A DNA stretch of 29,705 nucleotides from an uncultured Alphaproteobacteria bacterium (GCA_903928755.1 CAIYSH010000048.1:1-29705); one strand, 5' to 3'; shown: positions 6,963 to 15,017, counted from the stretch's first letter. Translations and numbers: made by a program. The notes: a model not told the origin generated them from the letters alone.

Positions 6963-7810
6963 TCACCCAGATCGACCACATCGCCCTGGCAGTGCACGAT
7001 CTCGACAGTGCCATGGATGCCTATCAGCGCATGCTTGGGCTTGAGCCCAACTGGATCGGTGGGGATGGCGGTGCCCGGCATGCCTGGTTCCAGTTGCCCA
7101 ACATGGCCCTGGACCTCATCAGCCCAAGCGGCGAGGGGGCCTTTGGCGGTGTCATCCGCACTCACCTGGAGGCCCATGGCGAAGGCCTTTGGGCCCTGGC
7201 CTTTACCAGCGACAATGCGGCGGCCGATCAGGCCCTGATGGCCCGTCGGGGGCTTTCGGGGACGGGACCGTCTTCAACCCGGTCAACCCATGATGACGGG
7301 CGCAAACGCGACTGGAACATCAGCGCCCTCAAGGGTGAGGATACGGCCGGGATCAACATCCTGCTGGTTGATCCGCCCCGGGATGGCCAGGCCTGGCCCC
7401 TGTCGGCAGTCGTCGCGCCCGGACCGGTCACCGAGCTGGACCACATTGTCATCCGCACGCCGAACCCCGACCGGGCCCTGGGCATTTACGGCGCCAAGCT
7501 TGGCCTGGATCTGCGTCTCGATCGCTCCAATACCGACTGGGGGGTCCGTCAGCTGTTCTTCAGGTGCGGCACCGGGATCGTCGAGTTCGGGGCCAGCCTG
7601 AAGCATCCTGCCAGTGACGCCGCCGACAGCTATGGCGGTCTGGCCTGGCGGGTCGCCGATGCTGACGCGGCACGGGAACGGTTGTTGACCGCTGGTTTTG
7701 ATGTTTCCGACATCCGCACGGGGCGCAAGCCCGGCACCAGGGTTTTAACCGTCCGGTCCGGGGTTCCCGCTGGCCCGGCCCTGCTCATTGAACAGAACGC
7801 TCCCGCATGA
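6959..7810 (+). CDS. Two-domain VOC (glyoxalase-like) protein
   Basis: The 283-residue protein has two vicinal-oxygen-chelate domains. The first starts with IDHIALAVHDLDSAMDAYQRMLGL and the second, after a linker near 145-158, with LDHIVIRTPNPDRALGIYGAKLGL. Possible metal ligands are H7 with D52 (ALDLISPSG) in the first and H162 with E209 (IVEFGA) in the second. The fold occurs in glyoxalase I, dioxygenases, epimerases and resistance proteins, so the substrate cannot be read from sequence. It overlaps leuC at its start and leuD at its end by 4 nt each and so should be translated with them. A role linked to the leucine pathway, such as dealing with a reactive or damaged intermediate, is inference. 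Confidence 0.88.
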   Translation: MITQIDHIALAVHDLDSAMDAYQRMLGLEPNWIGGDGGARHAWFQLPNMALDLISPSGEGAFGGVIRTHLEAHGEGLWALAFTSDNAAADQALMARRGLSGTGPSSTRSTHDDGRKRDWNISALKGEDTAGINILLVDPPRDGQAWPLSAVVAPGPVTELDHIVIRTPNPDRALGIYGAKLGLDLRLDRSNTDWGVRQLFFRCGTGIVEFGASLKHPASDAADSYGGLAWRVADADAARERLLTAGFDVSDIRTGRKPGTRVLTVRSGVPAGPALLIEQNAPA

Positions 7811-8418
7811 AAGCCTTCACCCGTCTCGACGCCCGCGCCGTCCCCCTGCAGATCGCCAATATCGACACCGACCAGATCATCCCCAAGCAGTTCCTCAAGA
7901 CGGTGGAGCGGGAGGGTCTGTCCAAGGGTCTGTTCTACGACTTCAGATTCGATCCGGAGGGCCGGGAAAAGCCGGACTTCATCCTCAACCGCCCGGAATA
8001 CCAGGGTGCCGGTGTTCTGGTGGCCGGGGATAACTTCGGTTGTGGGTCGTCCCGTGAGCATGCCCCCTGGGCCCTGCTGGACTTCGGCATCAGCTGCGTG
8101 ATCTCCACAAGCTTTGCCGACATTTTCTATAACAACTGCTTTCAGAACGGCCTGCTGCCGGTGGTGCTGAAGCCCGAGGACGTCTCGACCCTGATGGACG
8201 AGGCCAAGGGTGGCAACCACATGGTCAGCATTGACCTGGAGGCCCGGACCGTGACCTCGCCCTCCGGCCGGACCTTTACCTTCGAGATCGATGCCCAGCG
8301 CCGGACCAAGATGCTCAAAGGTCTCGACGCCATTGGCGAGACCCTGACGGCTGCGGCTGATATCGACGTCTACGAGGCCAGACGGGCCCTGGACCAACCC
8401 TGGCTGGAACGCACATGA
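7807..8418 (+). CDS. leuD: 3-isopropylmalate dehydratase small subunit
   Basis: LeuD is the swivelling small subunit of isopropylmalate isomerase and works with LeuC. The 203 residues are the normal length. They contain IANIDTDQIIPKQFLKTV near the start, the substrate-binding loop FGCGSSREHAPWAL (77-90) and FADIFYNNCFQNGLLPV, then RRTKMLKGLDAIGETL near the C-terminus. The ATG overlaps the VOC gene stop and its own stop overlaps leuB (ATGA on both sides). Large and small subunits are therefore separated by a foreign cistron but still coupled. Confidence 0.97.
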   Translation: MKAFTRLDARAVPLQIANIDTDQIIPKQFLKTVEREGLSKGLFYDFRFDPEGREKPDFILNRPEYQGAGVLVAGDNFGCGSSREHAPWALLDFGISCVISTSFADIFYNNCFQNGLLPVVLKPEDVSTLMDEAKGGNHMVSIDLEARTVTSPSGRTFTFEIDAQRRTKMLKGLDAIGETLTAAADIDVYEARRALDQPWLERT

Positions 8419-9482
8419 CCGACCTTCTTCTTCTGCCCGGCGACGGTATCGGCCCCGAAGTCATCGCCCAGGTCCGTCGGGTGGCCCAAAGCCTGACCCC
8501 GCACCTGAAGCTGGACGAGCGCCTGTTTGGCGGTTGCAGCTTTGACGCTCACGGCGTGCCCCTGACCGACGAGGCCCTTGAGGCCGCAAAGGCCTCCCGC
8601 GCCGCCCTGATGGGGGCGGTGGGTGGCCCACAATGGGCCGGCGCGCCTCGGGACAAGCGGCCGGAAGCAGGTCTCTTGAACCTGCGGGCGGGGATGGAGG
8701 TCTTTGCCAACCTGCGGCCCGCCCTGTGCTTCCAGCCCCTGGCCGACGCCTCAAGCCTCAAGCGCGAGCTGGTGGAAGGCCTGGACTTCATGATCGTCCG
8801 GGAGCTGACCGGTGGCATCTATTTCGGCAGCCCGCGTTTCATCGAGGACCTGCCCGGCGGCGGACGCCGCGCTGTGGACACCCAGGTCTACACCACCGCC
8901 GAGATCGAGCGGGTCGCCCGGGTCGCCTTCGAACTGGCAAGGGGTCGCCGGAACAAGGTCCACTCGGCCGAGAAGTCCAATGTCATGGATTCCGGCCTGC
9001 TGTGGCGCGAAGTGGTCACGGATCTGCACCGCCGCGAATATTCCGATGTCCAGCTCGAGCACATTCTGGCCGACAATGCCGCCATGCAGATCGTCAAGGC
9101 GCCCAAGCAGTTCGACGTCATGGTCACAGACAATCTGTTCGGCGACATATTGTCCGATGCGGCGGCCCAGCTGACCGGGTCGCTGGGCATGCTGCCCTCC
9201 GCCGCCCTGGGGGTCGCCGGCAAGCCGGGCCTCTATGAGCCCATCCACGGCTCGGCACCCGACATTGCCGGCCAGGGCGTGGCCAATCCCCTGGCGGCGA
9301 TCCTGTCCTTTGAAATGGCCCTGCGCTGGTCGCTCAATGAAACGGGCGCGGCAGATCATCTGAAGGTCGCCGTGATCCGCGCCCTGGAGGACGGGGCCCG
9401 CACCCGTTATCTGGGCGGCGCGCTGTCCACGGTTCAGATGGGGGATGCGGTTCTGGCCGCCCTGGACGCGACCGCCGCCTAA
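8415..9482 (+). CDS. leuB: 3-isopropylmalate dehydrogenase
   Basis: LeuB oxidises and decarboxylates 3-isopropylmalate with NAD+ to 2-oxoisocaproate, the direct precursor of leucine. The 355 residues show LLPGDGIGPEV at the N-terminus, VRELTGGIYFG, the phosphate/substrate helix of the beta-decarboxylating dehydrogenases, and the family signature around DVMVTDNLFGDILSDAAAQLTGSLGMLPSA. EPIHGSAPDIAGQGVANP follows. It is the last gene of the coupled leuC-VOC-leuD-leuB chain. Its TAA overlaps the stop of the convergent DUF6134-like gene and lies in the loop of a perfect hairpin. Confidence 0.98.
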   Translation: MTDLLLLPGDGIGPEVIAQVRRVAQSLTPHLKLDERLFGGCSFDAHGVPLTDEALEAAKASRAALMGAVGGPQWAGAPRDKRPEAGLLNLRAGMEVFANLRPALCFQPLADASSLKRELVEGLDFMIVRELTGGIYFGSPRFIEDLPGGGRRAVDTQVYTTAEIERVARVAFELARGRRNKVHSAEKSNVMDSGLLWREVVTDLHRREYSDVQLEHILADNAAMQIVKAPKQFDVMVTDNLFGDILSDAAAQLTGSLGMLPSAALGVAGKPGLYEPIHGSAPDIAGQGVANPLAAILSFEMALRWSLNETGAADHLKVAVIRALEDGARTRYLGGALSTVQMGDAVLAALDATAA

Positions 9483-9492
9483 AGGCGGCGGT
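9471..9492. terminator. Perfect hairpin at overlapping stop codons
   Basis: ACCGCCGCC (9471-9479) and GGCGGCGGT (9484-9492) form a perfect 9-bp GC-rich stem around a TAAA loop. leuB stops with TAA and the opposite gene with TAG in this loop. There is no T tract on either side, so it is not a standard intrinsic terminator, but it is placed to act on both transcripts. Confidence 0.5.
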
Positions 9493-10120
9493 ATTCCATC
9501 ATCGAACCGTCCTGGAGCTTGCCCTTGAGGCCGGCCCAGACGCCTGAAGCGTCATACCAGTCGTCAATCTCGGTCTCGCCCCGGATCGCCCACAGCTGGG
9601 CGTCAATCTTGCGGCCATTGGCCAGGGCGATCTGCGAGGCGCCCTTCCGGCTGGCGGATACCTTCAGCATCTTGCCTTCCTGGGGATTGAACAGGGGCTT
9701 TCCGAAGACTTCGGAATTCCAGTGGGTGAAGGGCGCGGCAGCTGGCGGTGCAGCGACGGCGCCCTTGAGGGTTTCGATGGTCAGGCCGTCCGCCGAGCGC
9801 CGGGCGGTGACCTTTTCCCGCTTGCCGTTGGAATTGGTGCTGGTGTCGAGGCTGGCGAACCGCCCGCCCGTCCAGCGTTCGACGGCATGGTGGGTGTAGC
9901 GATATACGGGGACCGGCCCCAGTCGCACCTGCATGGAGACATCGGTCGTCACCACCGGGGCTGAGGGGTCGCCCGTGAACACCATCAGGTGCTCGCCGAC
10001 CTTTACCTCATTGCGATAGACGGCGAAGGCCAGTCTCCCGCTGGCTGGACCGGCGGCGAGGGCGGAGGGCGCGGCCAGGGAAAGACCGGCGGCGAGCAGG
10101 GTGCGGCGCGAACAGATCAT
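9479..10120 (-). CDS. Tat-exported DUF6134-like protein
   Basis: The function is unknown. The 213-residue protein begins with a twin-arginine signal: SRRTLLAAG, a hydrophobic stretch and an ALA-A cleavage site near residue 22. It should be folded in the cytoplasm and exported to the periplasm. The mature part (RLAFAVYRNEVKVGEHLMVF, then YTHHAVERWTGGRFASLDTSTNSNGK and a C-terminal YRRL) is beta-rich and matches my memory of DUF6134. The ATG at 10120 has GAAGGAGA 4 nt upstream. The frame stays open to 10615 but that extension is Pro/Arg-rich and antisense to the EVE gene, so I reject it. It diverges from the EVE gene and converges with leuB. Confidence 0.8.
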   Translation of the reverse strand: MICSRRTLLAAGLSLAAPSALAAGPASGRLAFAVYRNEVKVGEHLMVFTGDPSAPVVTTDVSMQVRLGPVPVYRYTHHAVERWTGGRFASLDTSTNSNGKREKVTARRSADGLTIETLKGAVAAPPAAAPFTHWNSEVFGKPLFNPQEGKMLKVSASRKGASQIALANGRKIDAQLWAIRGETEIDDWYDASGVWAGLKGKLQDGSMMEYRRL

Positions 10121-10183
10121 CACGTCTCCTTCAGCGGCACATACGGCGCAGGTTTCATGTCCGCCGGACAGGCATGGGCGAAT

Positions 10184-10219
10184 TCGGGTTAACCCGACCT
10201 TTCCCGACTTCGACCCGAC
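10184..10219. promoter_or_regulatory. Palindrome and phased CCCGAC repeats
   Basis: In the 140-nt region between two divergent genes, TCGGGTTAACCCGA (10184-10197) is a perfect 14-bp palindrome. CCCGAC occurs at 10193, 10203 and 10214, 10-11 bp apart, which is one helical turn. This looks like a protein-binding array. The binding protein is unknown. Confidence 0.45.
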
Positions 10220-10260
10220 TGCCGTCATGGTATCATCCTTCGATGACTTGGGAGGGCGCC

Positions 10261-10683
10261 ATGACGGATGCAAGGCCTTGCTGGCTGGTGAAGTCAGAAC
10301 CGGGCACTTACAGCTTCGAGGATCTGGTGCGGGACGGACGCACGGTCTGGGATGGCGTGCGCAACAATGCTGCGGCCCTGCACCTGAAGGCCATGCAGGT
10401 CGGCGATCAGGTCTTCTTCTATCACTCGCAGGAAGGCCTTGCGGTGGTGGGGGTTGCTGAGGTGGCCAGAACCGCCTTCCCCGATCCCTCAGACGCTGCG
10501 GGACGATTTGTGGCTGTGGAGCTGACGCCAGTCCGTCCCCTGCCCCGGCCCGTATCCCTGGTGCAGATGAAGGCCAATCCCGCCCTGGCGGACATGGCCA
10601 TGCTGAGGCAGTCACGGCTGTCGGTTTCCCCGGTCAGCCCTCAGGCCTGGGCTGAAATCCTGCGCATGGCTGGCGAGGCTTGA
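10261..10683 (+). CDS. EVE domain protein
   Basis: EVE domains belong to the PUA-like fold and are thought to bind modified bases in DNA or RNA. The 140-residue protein is a single-domain member: CWLVKSEPGTYSFEDL, then W.GVRNNAAALHLKAMQVGDQVFFYHS, GLAVVGVAEVARTAFPDPS and the basic C-terminal LRQSRLSVSPVS. I chose the ATG at 10261 because GGGAGGG sits 5 nt upstream and the protein then starts as family members do; an in-frame start at 10174 adds unrelated residues. It is divergent from the DUF6134-like gene and upstream of asd. It may act in a modified-base or tRNA-linked process, but nothing nearby shows which. Confidence 0.9.
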   Translation: MTDARPCWLVKSEPGTYSFEDLVRDGRTVWDGVRNNAAALHLKAMQVGDQVFFYHSQEGLAVVGVAEVARTAFPDPSDAAGRFVAVELTPVRPLPRPVSLVQMKANPALADMAMLRQSRLSVSPVSPQAWAEILRMAGEA

Positions 10684-10693
10684 ACCCCCGAGA

Positions 10694-10722
10694 TTGCATT
10701 TGGCGCCCCCCCGGCGTAGACG
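10694..10722 (+). promoter_or_regulatory. Possible asd promoter
   Basis: TTGCAT (10694-10699) and TAGACG (10717-10722) are 17 bp apart in the 69-nt gap before asd, leaving a leader of about 25 nt. It resembles alphaproteobacterial housekeeping promoters but the -10 box is weak. Confidence 0.35.
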
Positions 10723-10752
10723 GACGCTCCTTTTAAATCGGGAGAGACCACG

Positions 10753-11784
10753 ATGGGCTATCGCGTCGCCGTCGTTGGGGCCACGGGTAATGTGGGCCGC
10801 GAAATGTTGAACATCCTGGAGGAACTCGAGTTCCCCATAGACAGGATCCACGCCATCGCCAGCCGCAAGTCCATCGGGGTCGAGGTCTCCTTTGGCGACA
10901 AGATCATAAAGTGCGAGGACATTGAACAGTTCGATTTCTCGAGGGTCGACCTGGTGCTGATGAGCGTTTCGGGCAGTTTCTCCAAGATCTGGTCGCCGAA
11001 GATCGGCGAAGCCGGACCGATCGTGATCGACAATTCCTCGGCCTTCCGCATGGACCCTGACGTCCCCCTGATCGTGCCGGAGGTGAATCCGGATGATGTG
11101 GAATGGGCCGACCGCAAGAACATCATCGCCAATCCCAATTGTTCAACGGCCCAGTTGGTCGTGGCCCTGAAGCCGTTGCACGACCGGGCCCGGATCAAGC
11201 GCGTGGTGGTGTCGACCTATCAGTCGGTATCCGGCGCGGGCAAGGAAGGCATGGACGAACTGTGGGATCAGACCAAGGGTGTCTTCGTCCTGGGTGCCCC
11301 GGAACCCAAGAAGTTCCCCAAGCAGATCGCCTTCAATGTCATTCCTTTCATCGGGGCCTTCAACGAGGATGGCTATACCGATGAGGAAGCCAAGATGTGG
11401 AATGAAACCCACAAGATGATCGACCCGGAGATCAAGCTCACCGTCACCTGCGTGCGGGTACCGGTGATGGTCGGCCATTCCGAAGCGGTGAATGTCGAGT
11501 TCTGGGAACCCCTGGACGAGGAAGAGGCCCGCGACCTGCTCCGCGAAAGCCCGGGCATCATCGTGGTCGACCAGCGCAACGACAAGGGCTACATCACCCC
11601 CAAGGAGGCCCAGGGCGAATTCCCGGTCTTCATCAGCCGCATCCGCAATGACACCACGGTGGAATACGGTCTGAACATGTGGGTCGTGGCCGACAATCTG
11701 CGCAAGGGCGCGGCGTTGAATGCGGTGCAGATCGCCCAACTGCTGCATGAGCGCGGTCTGATCCGCCAGGCCGCCCTCGGCTGA
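10753..11784 (+). CDS. asd: Aspartate-semialdehyde dehydrogenase
   Basis: Asd reduces beta-aspartyl phosphate to aspartate semialdehyde with NADPH, the branch point to lysine/diaminopimelate, threonine and methionine. The 343 residues begin with VAVVGATGNVGREML for the nucleotide. The nucleophile is C130 in NPNCSTAQL and the general base is H242 in VMVGHSEAVNVEF; STYQSVSGAGKEGMDEL lies between. GGGAGAG is 7 nt before the ATG at 10753. rarD follows 19 nt after the stop. The nearby leu genes and ahcY give this part of the window an amino-acid theme. Confidence 0.97.
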   Translation: MGYRVAVVGATGNVGREMLNILEELEFPIDRIHAIASRKSIGVEVSFGDKIIKCEDIEQFDFSRVDLVLMSVSGSFSKIWSPKIGEAGPIVIDNSSAFRMDPDVPLIVPEVNPDDVEWADRKNIIANPNCSTAQLVVALKPLHDRARIKRVVVSTYQSVSGAGKEGMDELWDQTKGVFVLGAPEPKKFPKQIAFNVIPFIGAFNEDGYTDEEAKMWNETHKMIDPEIKLTVTCVRVPVMVGHSEAVNVEFWEPLDEEEARDLLRESPGIIVVDQRNDKGYITPKEAQGEFPVFISRIRNDTTVEYGLNMWVVADNLRKGAALNAVQIAQLLHERGLIRQAALG

Positions 11785-11803
11785 GGCGGAGCTCGCACAC
11801 AGG

Positions 11804-12715
11804 ATGACAACCCATAAGCCCGCGACACCTCTGATTGCGGGGGTCGCCTGTTACCTGATCTGGGGTTTTGTGCCCCTGGTCTTCCAGGCCATGGACCGCC
11901 TGGGCATGGGGTCCTGGGAGATTCTGGCCCACAGGTCCATCTGGGGGGCGCCCACGGCCCTGCTGTTTGTCGTGATGGCGGGCCAGTTGCCGCAGGTCCG
12001 CGCTGTCTTCCGCAATCCACGACTGCTGGCCGGTCTTTGTCTCTCGGCCCTGCTGATCGGCTCCAACTGGGCCCTCTATGTCTGGGCTGTGAATTCAGGC
12101 CGCGTCCTCGAGACCAGCCTCGGCTATTATCTGACCCCCCTCCTGAACATGGCTGCCGGTGTGGTCTTCTTCCGCGAGCGCCTGGACCGGATTGCGCTGG
12201 CGGCCATGGTTCTGGCGGCCATCGGGGTGGCCGTGCAGGCCGTCGCTGTCGGACACCTGCCCTGGGTATCCCTGTTTCTCGCCGTGTCCTTTGGCGGTTA
12301 CGGCATTGTCCGCAAGCAGATCACCGCCGATGCCCAGACCGGGCTTTTCATCGAGTGTCTGATCCTGGCAGTTCCAGGGCTGGCCTATGCCTTGTGGTTA
12401 CCCAACAGCGGCGGGGGACATTTCGGCCTGACCCCGACAGATACGGTCTGGCTGCTGGCCGCTGGCCCGATTACCGCAATCCCCCTGGTCCTGTTTTCAT
12501 GGGCTGCGCGGCGCATTCCCCTCTCCACCATCGGCTTCCTGCAATTCATCGGTCCGACCATAGGCTTCGGGATCGGGGTATCGGAGGGCGAAGCCTTCAC
12601 CCCGCTGCGCGCCCTGTCCTTTGTCTTCATCTGGGGAGGGGCGGCAGTCTATGCCTTCGGAGCCTGGATCCGGATGCGCCGCCTCATGCCGGTTCCGGAC
12701 GTTTCAGAAGGATGA
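11804..12715 (+). CDS. rarD: RarD/EamA-type membrane transporter
   Basis: The 303-residue protein is an inner-membrane permease with about ten hydrophobic helices in two EamA repeats. It starts with GVACYLIWGFVPLVFQAM and continues with ILAHRSIWGAP, GSNWALYVWAVNSGRVLETSLGYYLTPLLNM and FFRERL. GPITAIPLVLFSWAARRIPLSTIGFLQFIGPTIGF follows in the second half. These are hallmark RarD stretches (named for chloramphenicol sensitivity in E. coli). The substrate is unknown. It is 19 nt after asd and its last 32 nt overlap the convergent methyltransferase gene. Confidence 0.92.
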   Translation: MTTHKPATPLIAGVACYLIWGFVPLVFQAMDRLGMGSWEILAHRSIWGAPTALLFVVMAGQLPQVRAVFRNPRLLAGLCLSALLIGSNWALYVWAVNSGRVLETSLGYYLTPLLNMAAGVVFFRERLDRIALAAMVLAAIGVAVQAVAVGHLPWVSLFLAVSFGGYGIVRKQITADAQTGLFIECLILAVPGLAYALWLPNSGGGHFGLTPTDTVWLLAAGPITAIPLVLFSWAARRIPLSTIGFLQFIGPTIGFGIGVSEGEAFTPLRALSFVFIWGGAAVYAFGAWIRMRRLMPVPDVSEG

Positions 12716-13409
12716 GCATGTCGGTAAGTTCAGGGTGCCACAGCCCCAGGCTCAAGACCCGCAGGATCTGCATCAGGAGGCTATAGGCGCCTGAAAGGAC
12801 GGGAGACTTGTTGCGAAGCCCCTCAATCACCCAGGATGCCTTTGAAAGCCCTACATGCACGATCTCCAGCCCGGCCGCCCTGGCCTCGCGGGCGATTGGT
12901 CCTGGCGTGACCGAGAACCTCAGAAAGGTCTTGAAGGGGGCATGGCCAGGCAGGCCGGCTGTGGGCTGGTCGAGCAGGGCCCGATAGACCCAGACGTGAA
13001 ACCCGTGGGGTGTGAGCTTGGTCAACAGGCCCTTGAATGAGGTGGGAACCGGCCCCCCGATCAGCAGATAGCCCCCCGGTGAGACCTGCTTCATCAGCCG
13101 CTCGATGGCCTTTTCCGGCGCGTTCATGTGCTCCAGGACGTCGTTCAGGACGATCAGGTCATAGCGTTGCCGGTAGCCGTCAAAGGATTCGAGATCGGCA
13201 ACAATGCCGTGCCGGGCATAGGTATTGCGGGCAATCTGTTCGGGACTGATGTCGATGGCGGTAAATTCGACGTCGGGCAGGAAGCCGACATTCGTGCTGG
13301 ATCCCCCACCGGCCTCCAGGACCTCAACCCGTCGTCCCCTGAAAGCCCCGCCAAGTATCCCTTCGACGGCAGCCCAATTGGCCTCAAGGGATTCGTATCT
13401 TTGGTCCAT
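12684..13409 (-). CDS. Class I SAM-dependent methyltransferase
   Basis: The 241-residue protein has the Rossmann-like methyltransferase core: motif I VLEAGGGSSTNV (about 30-41), FTAIDISPEQI for the ribose-binding strand, and LIVLNDVLEHMNAPEKAIERL with PGGYLLIGGP. The C-terminal half has an amphipathic helix-rich region and no clear specificity motif. UbiG/BioC-like or glycan-modifying roles are possible; I cannot assign a substrate. The start at 13409 is the second of two closely spaced ATGs in a GGTCCAT repeat; the upstream ATG is in another frame. It follows the ahcY terminator. AhcY would recycle the S-adenosylhomocysteine it makes, but so it would for any methyltransferase. Confidence 0.82.
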   Translation of the reverse strand: MDQRYESLEANWAAVEGILGGAFRGRRVEVLEAGGGSSTNVGFLPDVEFTAIDISPEQIARNTYARHGIVADLESFDGYRQRYDLIVLNDVLEHMNAPEKAIERLMKQVSPGGYLLIGGPVPTSFKGLLTKLTPHGFHVWVYRALLDQPTAGLPGHAPFKTFLRFSVTPGPIAREARAAGLEIVHVGLSKASWVIEGLRNKSPVLSGAYSLLMQILRVLSLGLWHPELTDMLILLKRPEPA

Positions 13410-13508
13410 GGTCCATGGTCCCTGCAGTGCGTCCTGGGTTCAGATCGGAGCGCGCAGTTTTCAACGGCAATAGCTAAGTTTGCCCGAACGTGGGCAGGTC
13501 TGGTGCCA

Positions 13509-13539
13509 ATAAAAAAGGGGCGCAGATGCTGCGCCCCTT
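13509..13539 (-). terminator. Intrinsic terminator of ahcY
   Basis: On the minus strand AAGGGGCGCAG (13539-13529) pairs perfectly with CTGCGCCCCTT (13525-13515) around a 3-nt loop. A run of T follows (13516-13511, then ATT). It starts 22 nt after the ahcY stop. Confidence 0.93.
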
Positions 13540-13560
13540 GATCCTGTAATGTCCAGGTCT

Positions 13561-14952
13561 CTAGTAACGATAGTGGTCAGGCTTGAACGGGCCCGCTTCG
13601 GGCACGCCGATATAGTCTGCCTGGTCCTTTGACAGCTGGGTCAGCTTTGCACCCAGCTTGGCCAGATGAAGCATGGCGACCTTCTCGTCGAGGTGTTTGG
13701 GCAGTGTGTAGACCCTGGTCTCGTAGCTGGCACCATTGGTCCACAGTTCCATCTGGGCCAGGGTCTGGTTGGTGAAGGAGGCGCTCATCACGAAGCTGGG
13801 GTGACCCGTGGCATTGCCAAGATTCACAAGACGGCCTTCGGAAAGCAGGATGATCTTCTTGCCGTCCGGGAATTCCACGTGGTGGACCTGATCCTTGATC
13901 TTGTCCCACTTGAAGTTCTTCAGGCCCGCCACCTGAATCTCGCTGTCGAAGTGGCCGATATTGGCGACAATGGCATTGTTCTTCATGGCCCGCATATGGT
14001 CCACGGTCAGAACATCCTTGTTGCCGGTGGCGGTGACGAAGATGTCGCCCTTGTCGGCGACGTCTTCCATGGTCTGGACTTCATAGCCTTCCATGGCCGC
14101 CTGCAGGGCGCAGATAGGATCGATTTCGGTGACGATGACCCGGGCGCCGCCATTGCGCAGGCTGGCGGCGGAACCCTTGCCCACATCGCCATAGCCCAGG
14201 ACCACGGCGACCTTGCCTGAAAGCATGACGTCGGTGCCGCGGCGAATGGCGTCCACCAGACTCTCGCGGCAACCATAGAGGTTGTCGAACTTGGACTTGG
14301 TGACGCTGTCATTGACGTTGATGGCGGGGAAGGGCAGCTCGCCGCGCTCAGCCATCTGATACAGGCGATGAACGCCCGTGGTGGTCTCTTCCGACACGCC
14401 CTTGCAGGCGTCGCGAATGCCACTGTAGAAGCCCGGCTTTTCAGCCAGATAACGCTTCATCACCTTGAAGAGGGCTTCTTCTTCCTCGTTCTGCGGGTTG
14501 GAAAGAACCGACGGGTCCTTCTCCGCCTTGGGCCCCAGAACGCACAGCAGGGTGGCGTCGCCGCCGTCATCGAGAATCAGGTTGGGATAGCCACCGTCCG
14601 ACCATTCGAAGATCCGGTGGGCATAGTCCCAGTATTCTTCCAGGGTTTCACCCTTGATGGCGAAGACGGGCGTGCCGCTTGCGGCAATCGCAGCGGCCGC
14701 GTGGTCCTGGGTGGAGAAGATGTTGCAGGAGGCCCAGCGGACATCGGCACCGAGGGCTTCCAGGGTCTGGATCAGGACGGCTGTCTGGATGGTCATGTGC
14801 AGGGAACCGGCAATCCGGGCGCCCTTCAGCGGCTGAGCCTTGCCGAATTCGGCGCGCACAGCCATGAGGCCGGGCATTTCGGTCTCGGCAATGGCGATCT
14901 CCTTGTTGCCGAAGTCGGCCAGAGAGATGTCTTTCACCACATAGTCGGTCAT
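13561..14952 (-). CDS. ahcY: Adenosylhomocysteinase
   Basis: AhcY splits S-adenosylhomocysteine into adenosine and homocysteine, removing the product that inhibits methyltransferases. The 463 residues from the ATG at 14952 start with MTDYVVKDISLADFG. They contain RIAGSLHMTIQTAVLI, ISTQDHAAAA-type CNIFSTQDHAAAAI, YPNLILDDGGDAT, the NAD site LGYGDVGKGSAASL, IGHFDSEI and the classic C-terminus PFKPDHYRY. An in-frame ATG 18 nt upstream (14970) is possible but less typical. It has its own promoter and terminator and so is a single-gene unit. An ATAAAGA/TCTTTAT palindrome lies directly upstream of the promoter. Confidence 0.98.
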   Translation of the reverse strand: MTDYVVKDISLADFGNKEIAIAETEMPGLMAVRAEFGKAQPLKGARIAGSLHMTIQTAVLIQTLEALGADVRWASCNIFSTQDHAAAAIAASGTPVFAIKGETLEEYWDYAHRIFEWSDGGYPNLILDDGGDATLLCVLGPKAEKDPSVLSNPQNEEEEALFKVMKRYLAEKPGFYSGIRDACKGVSEETTTGVHRLYQMAERGELPFPAINVNDSVTKSKFDNLYGCRESLVDAIRRGTDVMLSGKVAVVLGYGDVGKGSAASLRNGGARVIVTEIDPICALQAAMEGYEVQTMEDVADKGDIFVTATGNKDVLTVDHMRAMKNNAIVANIGHFDSEIQVAGLKNFKWDKIKDQVHHVEFPDGKKIILLSEGRLVNLGNATGHPSFVMSASFTNQTLAQMELWTNGASYETRVYTLPKHLDEKVAMLHLAKLGAKLTQLSKDQADYIGVPEAGPFKPDHYRY

Positions 14953-14981
14953 TTGAGGGCGTCCTGTCACAATCTGCGAGC

Positions 14982-15010
14982 CCTATACCCGCAAGCTCCG
15001 ACCCTCGCAA
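14982..15010 (-). promoter_or_regulatory. ahcY promoter
   Basis: On the minus strand TTGCGA (15010-15005) and TATAGG (14987-14982) are exactly 17 bp apart. The expected start is near 14975, giving a leader of about 23 nt, too short for a riboswitch. Confidence 0.6.
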
Positions 15011-15017
15011 GAAGCAT

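Noticed and set aside
10189..10194. TTAACC as a CtrA binding site
   Set aside because: Only one half-site is present; the second TTAA at the expected spacing is missing.
10121..10615. Long in-frame extension of the DUF6134-like gene, antisense to the EVE gene
   Set aside because: It is Pro/Arg-rich and unlike any domain, while the ATG at 10120 has a strong ribosome site and starts a clear Tat signal.
12037..12786. 249-residue plus-strand frame across rarD
   Set aside because: Arg/Pro-rich shadow in another frame of a clear membrane transporter.
14953..15017. SAH or SAM riboswitch before ahcY
   Set aside because: The predicted leader is only about 23 nt and I see no aptamer fold; a promoter with a palindrome explains the region better.
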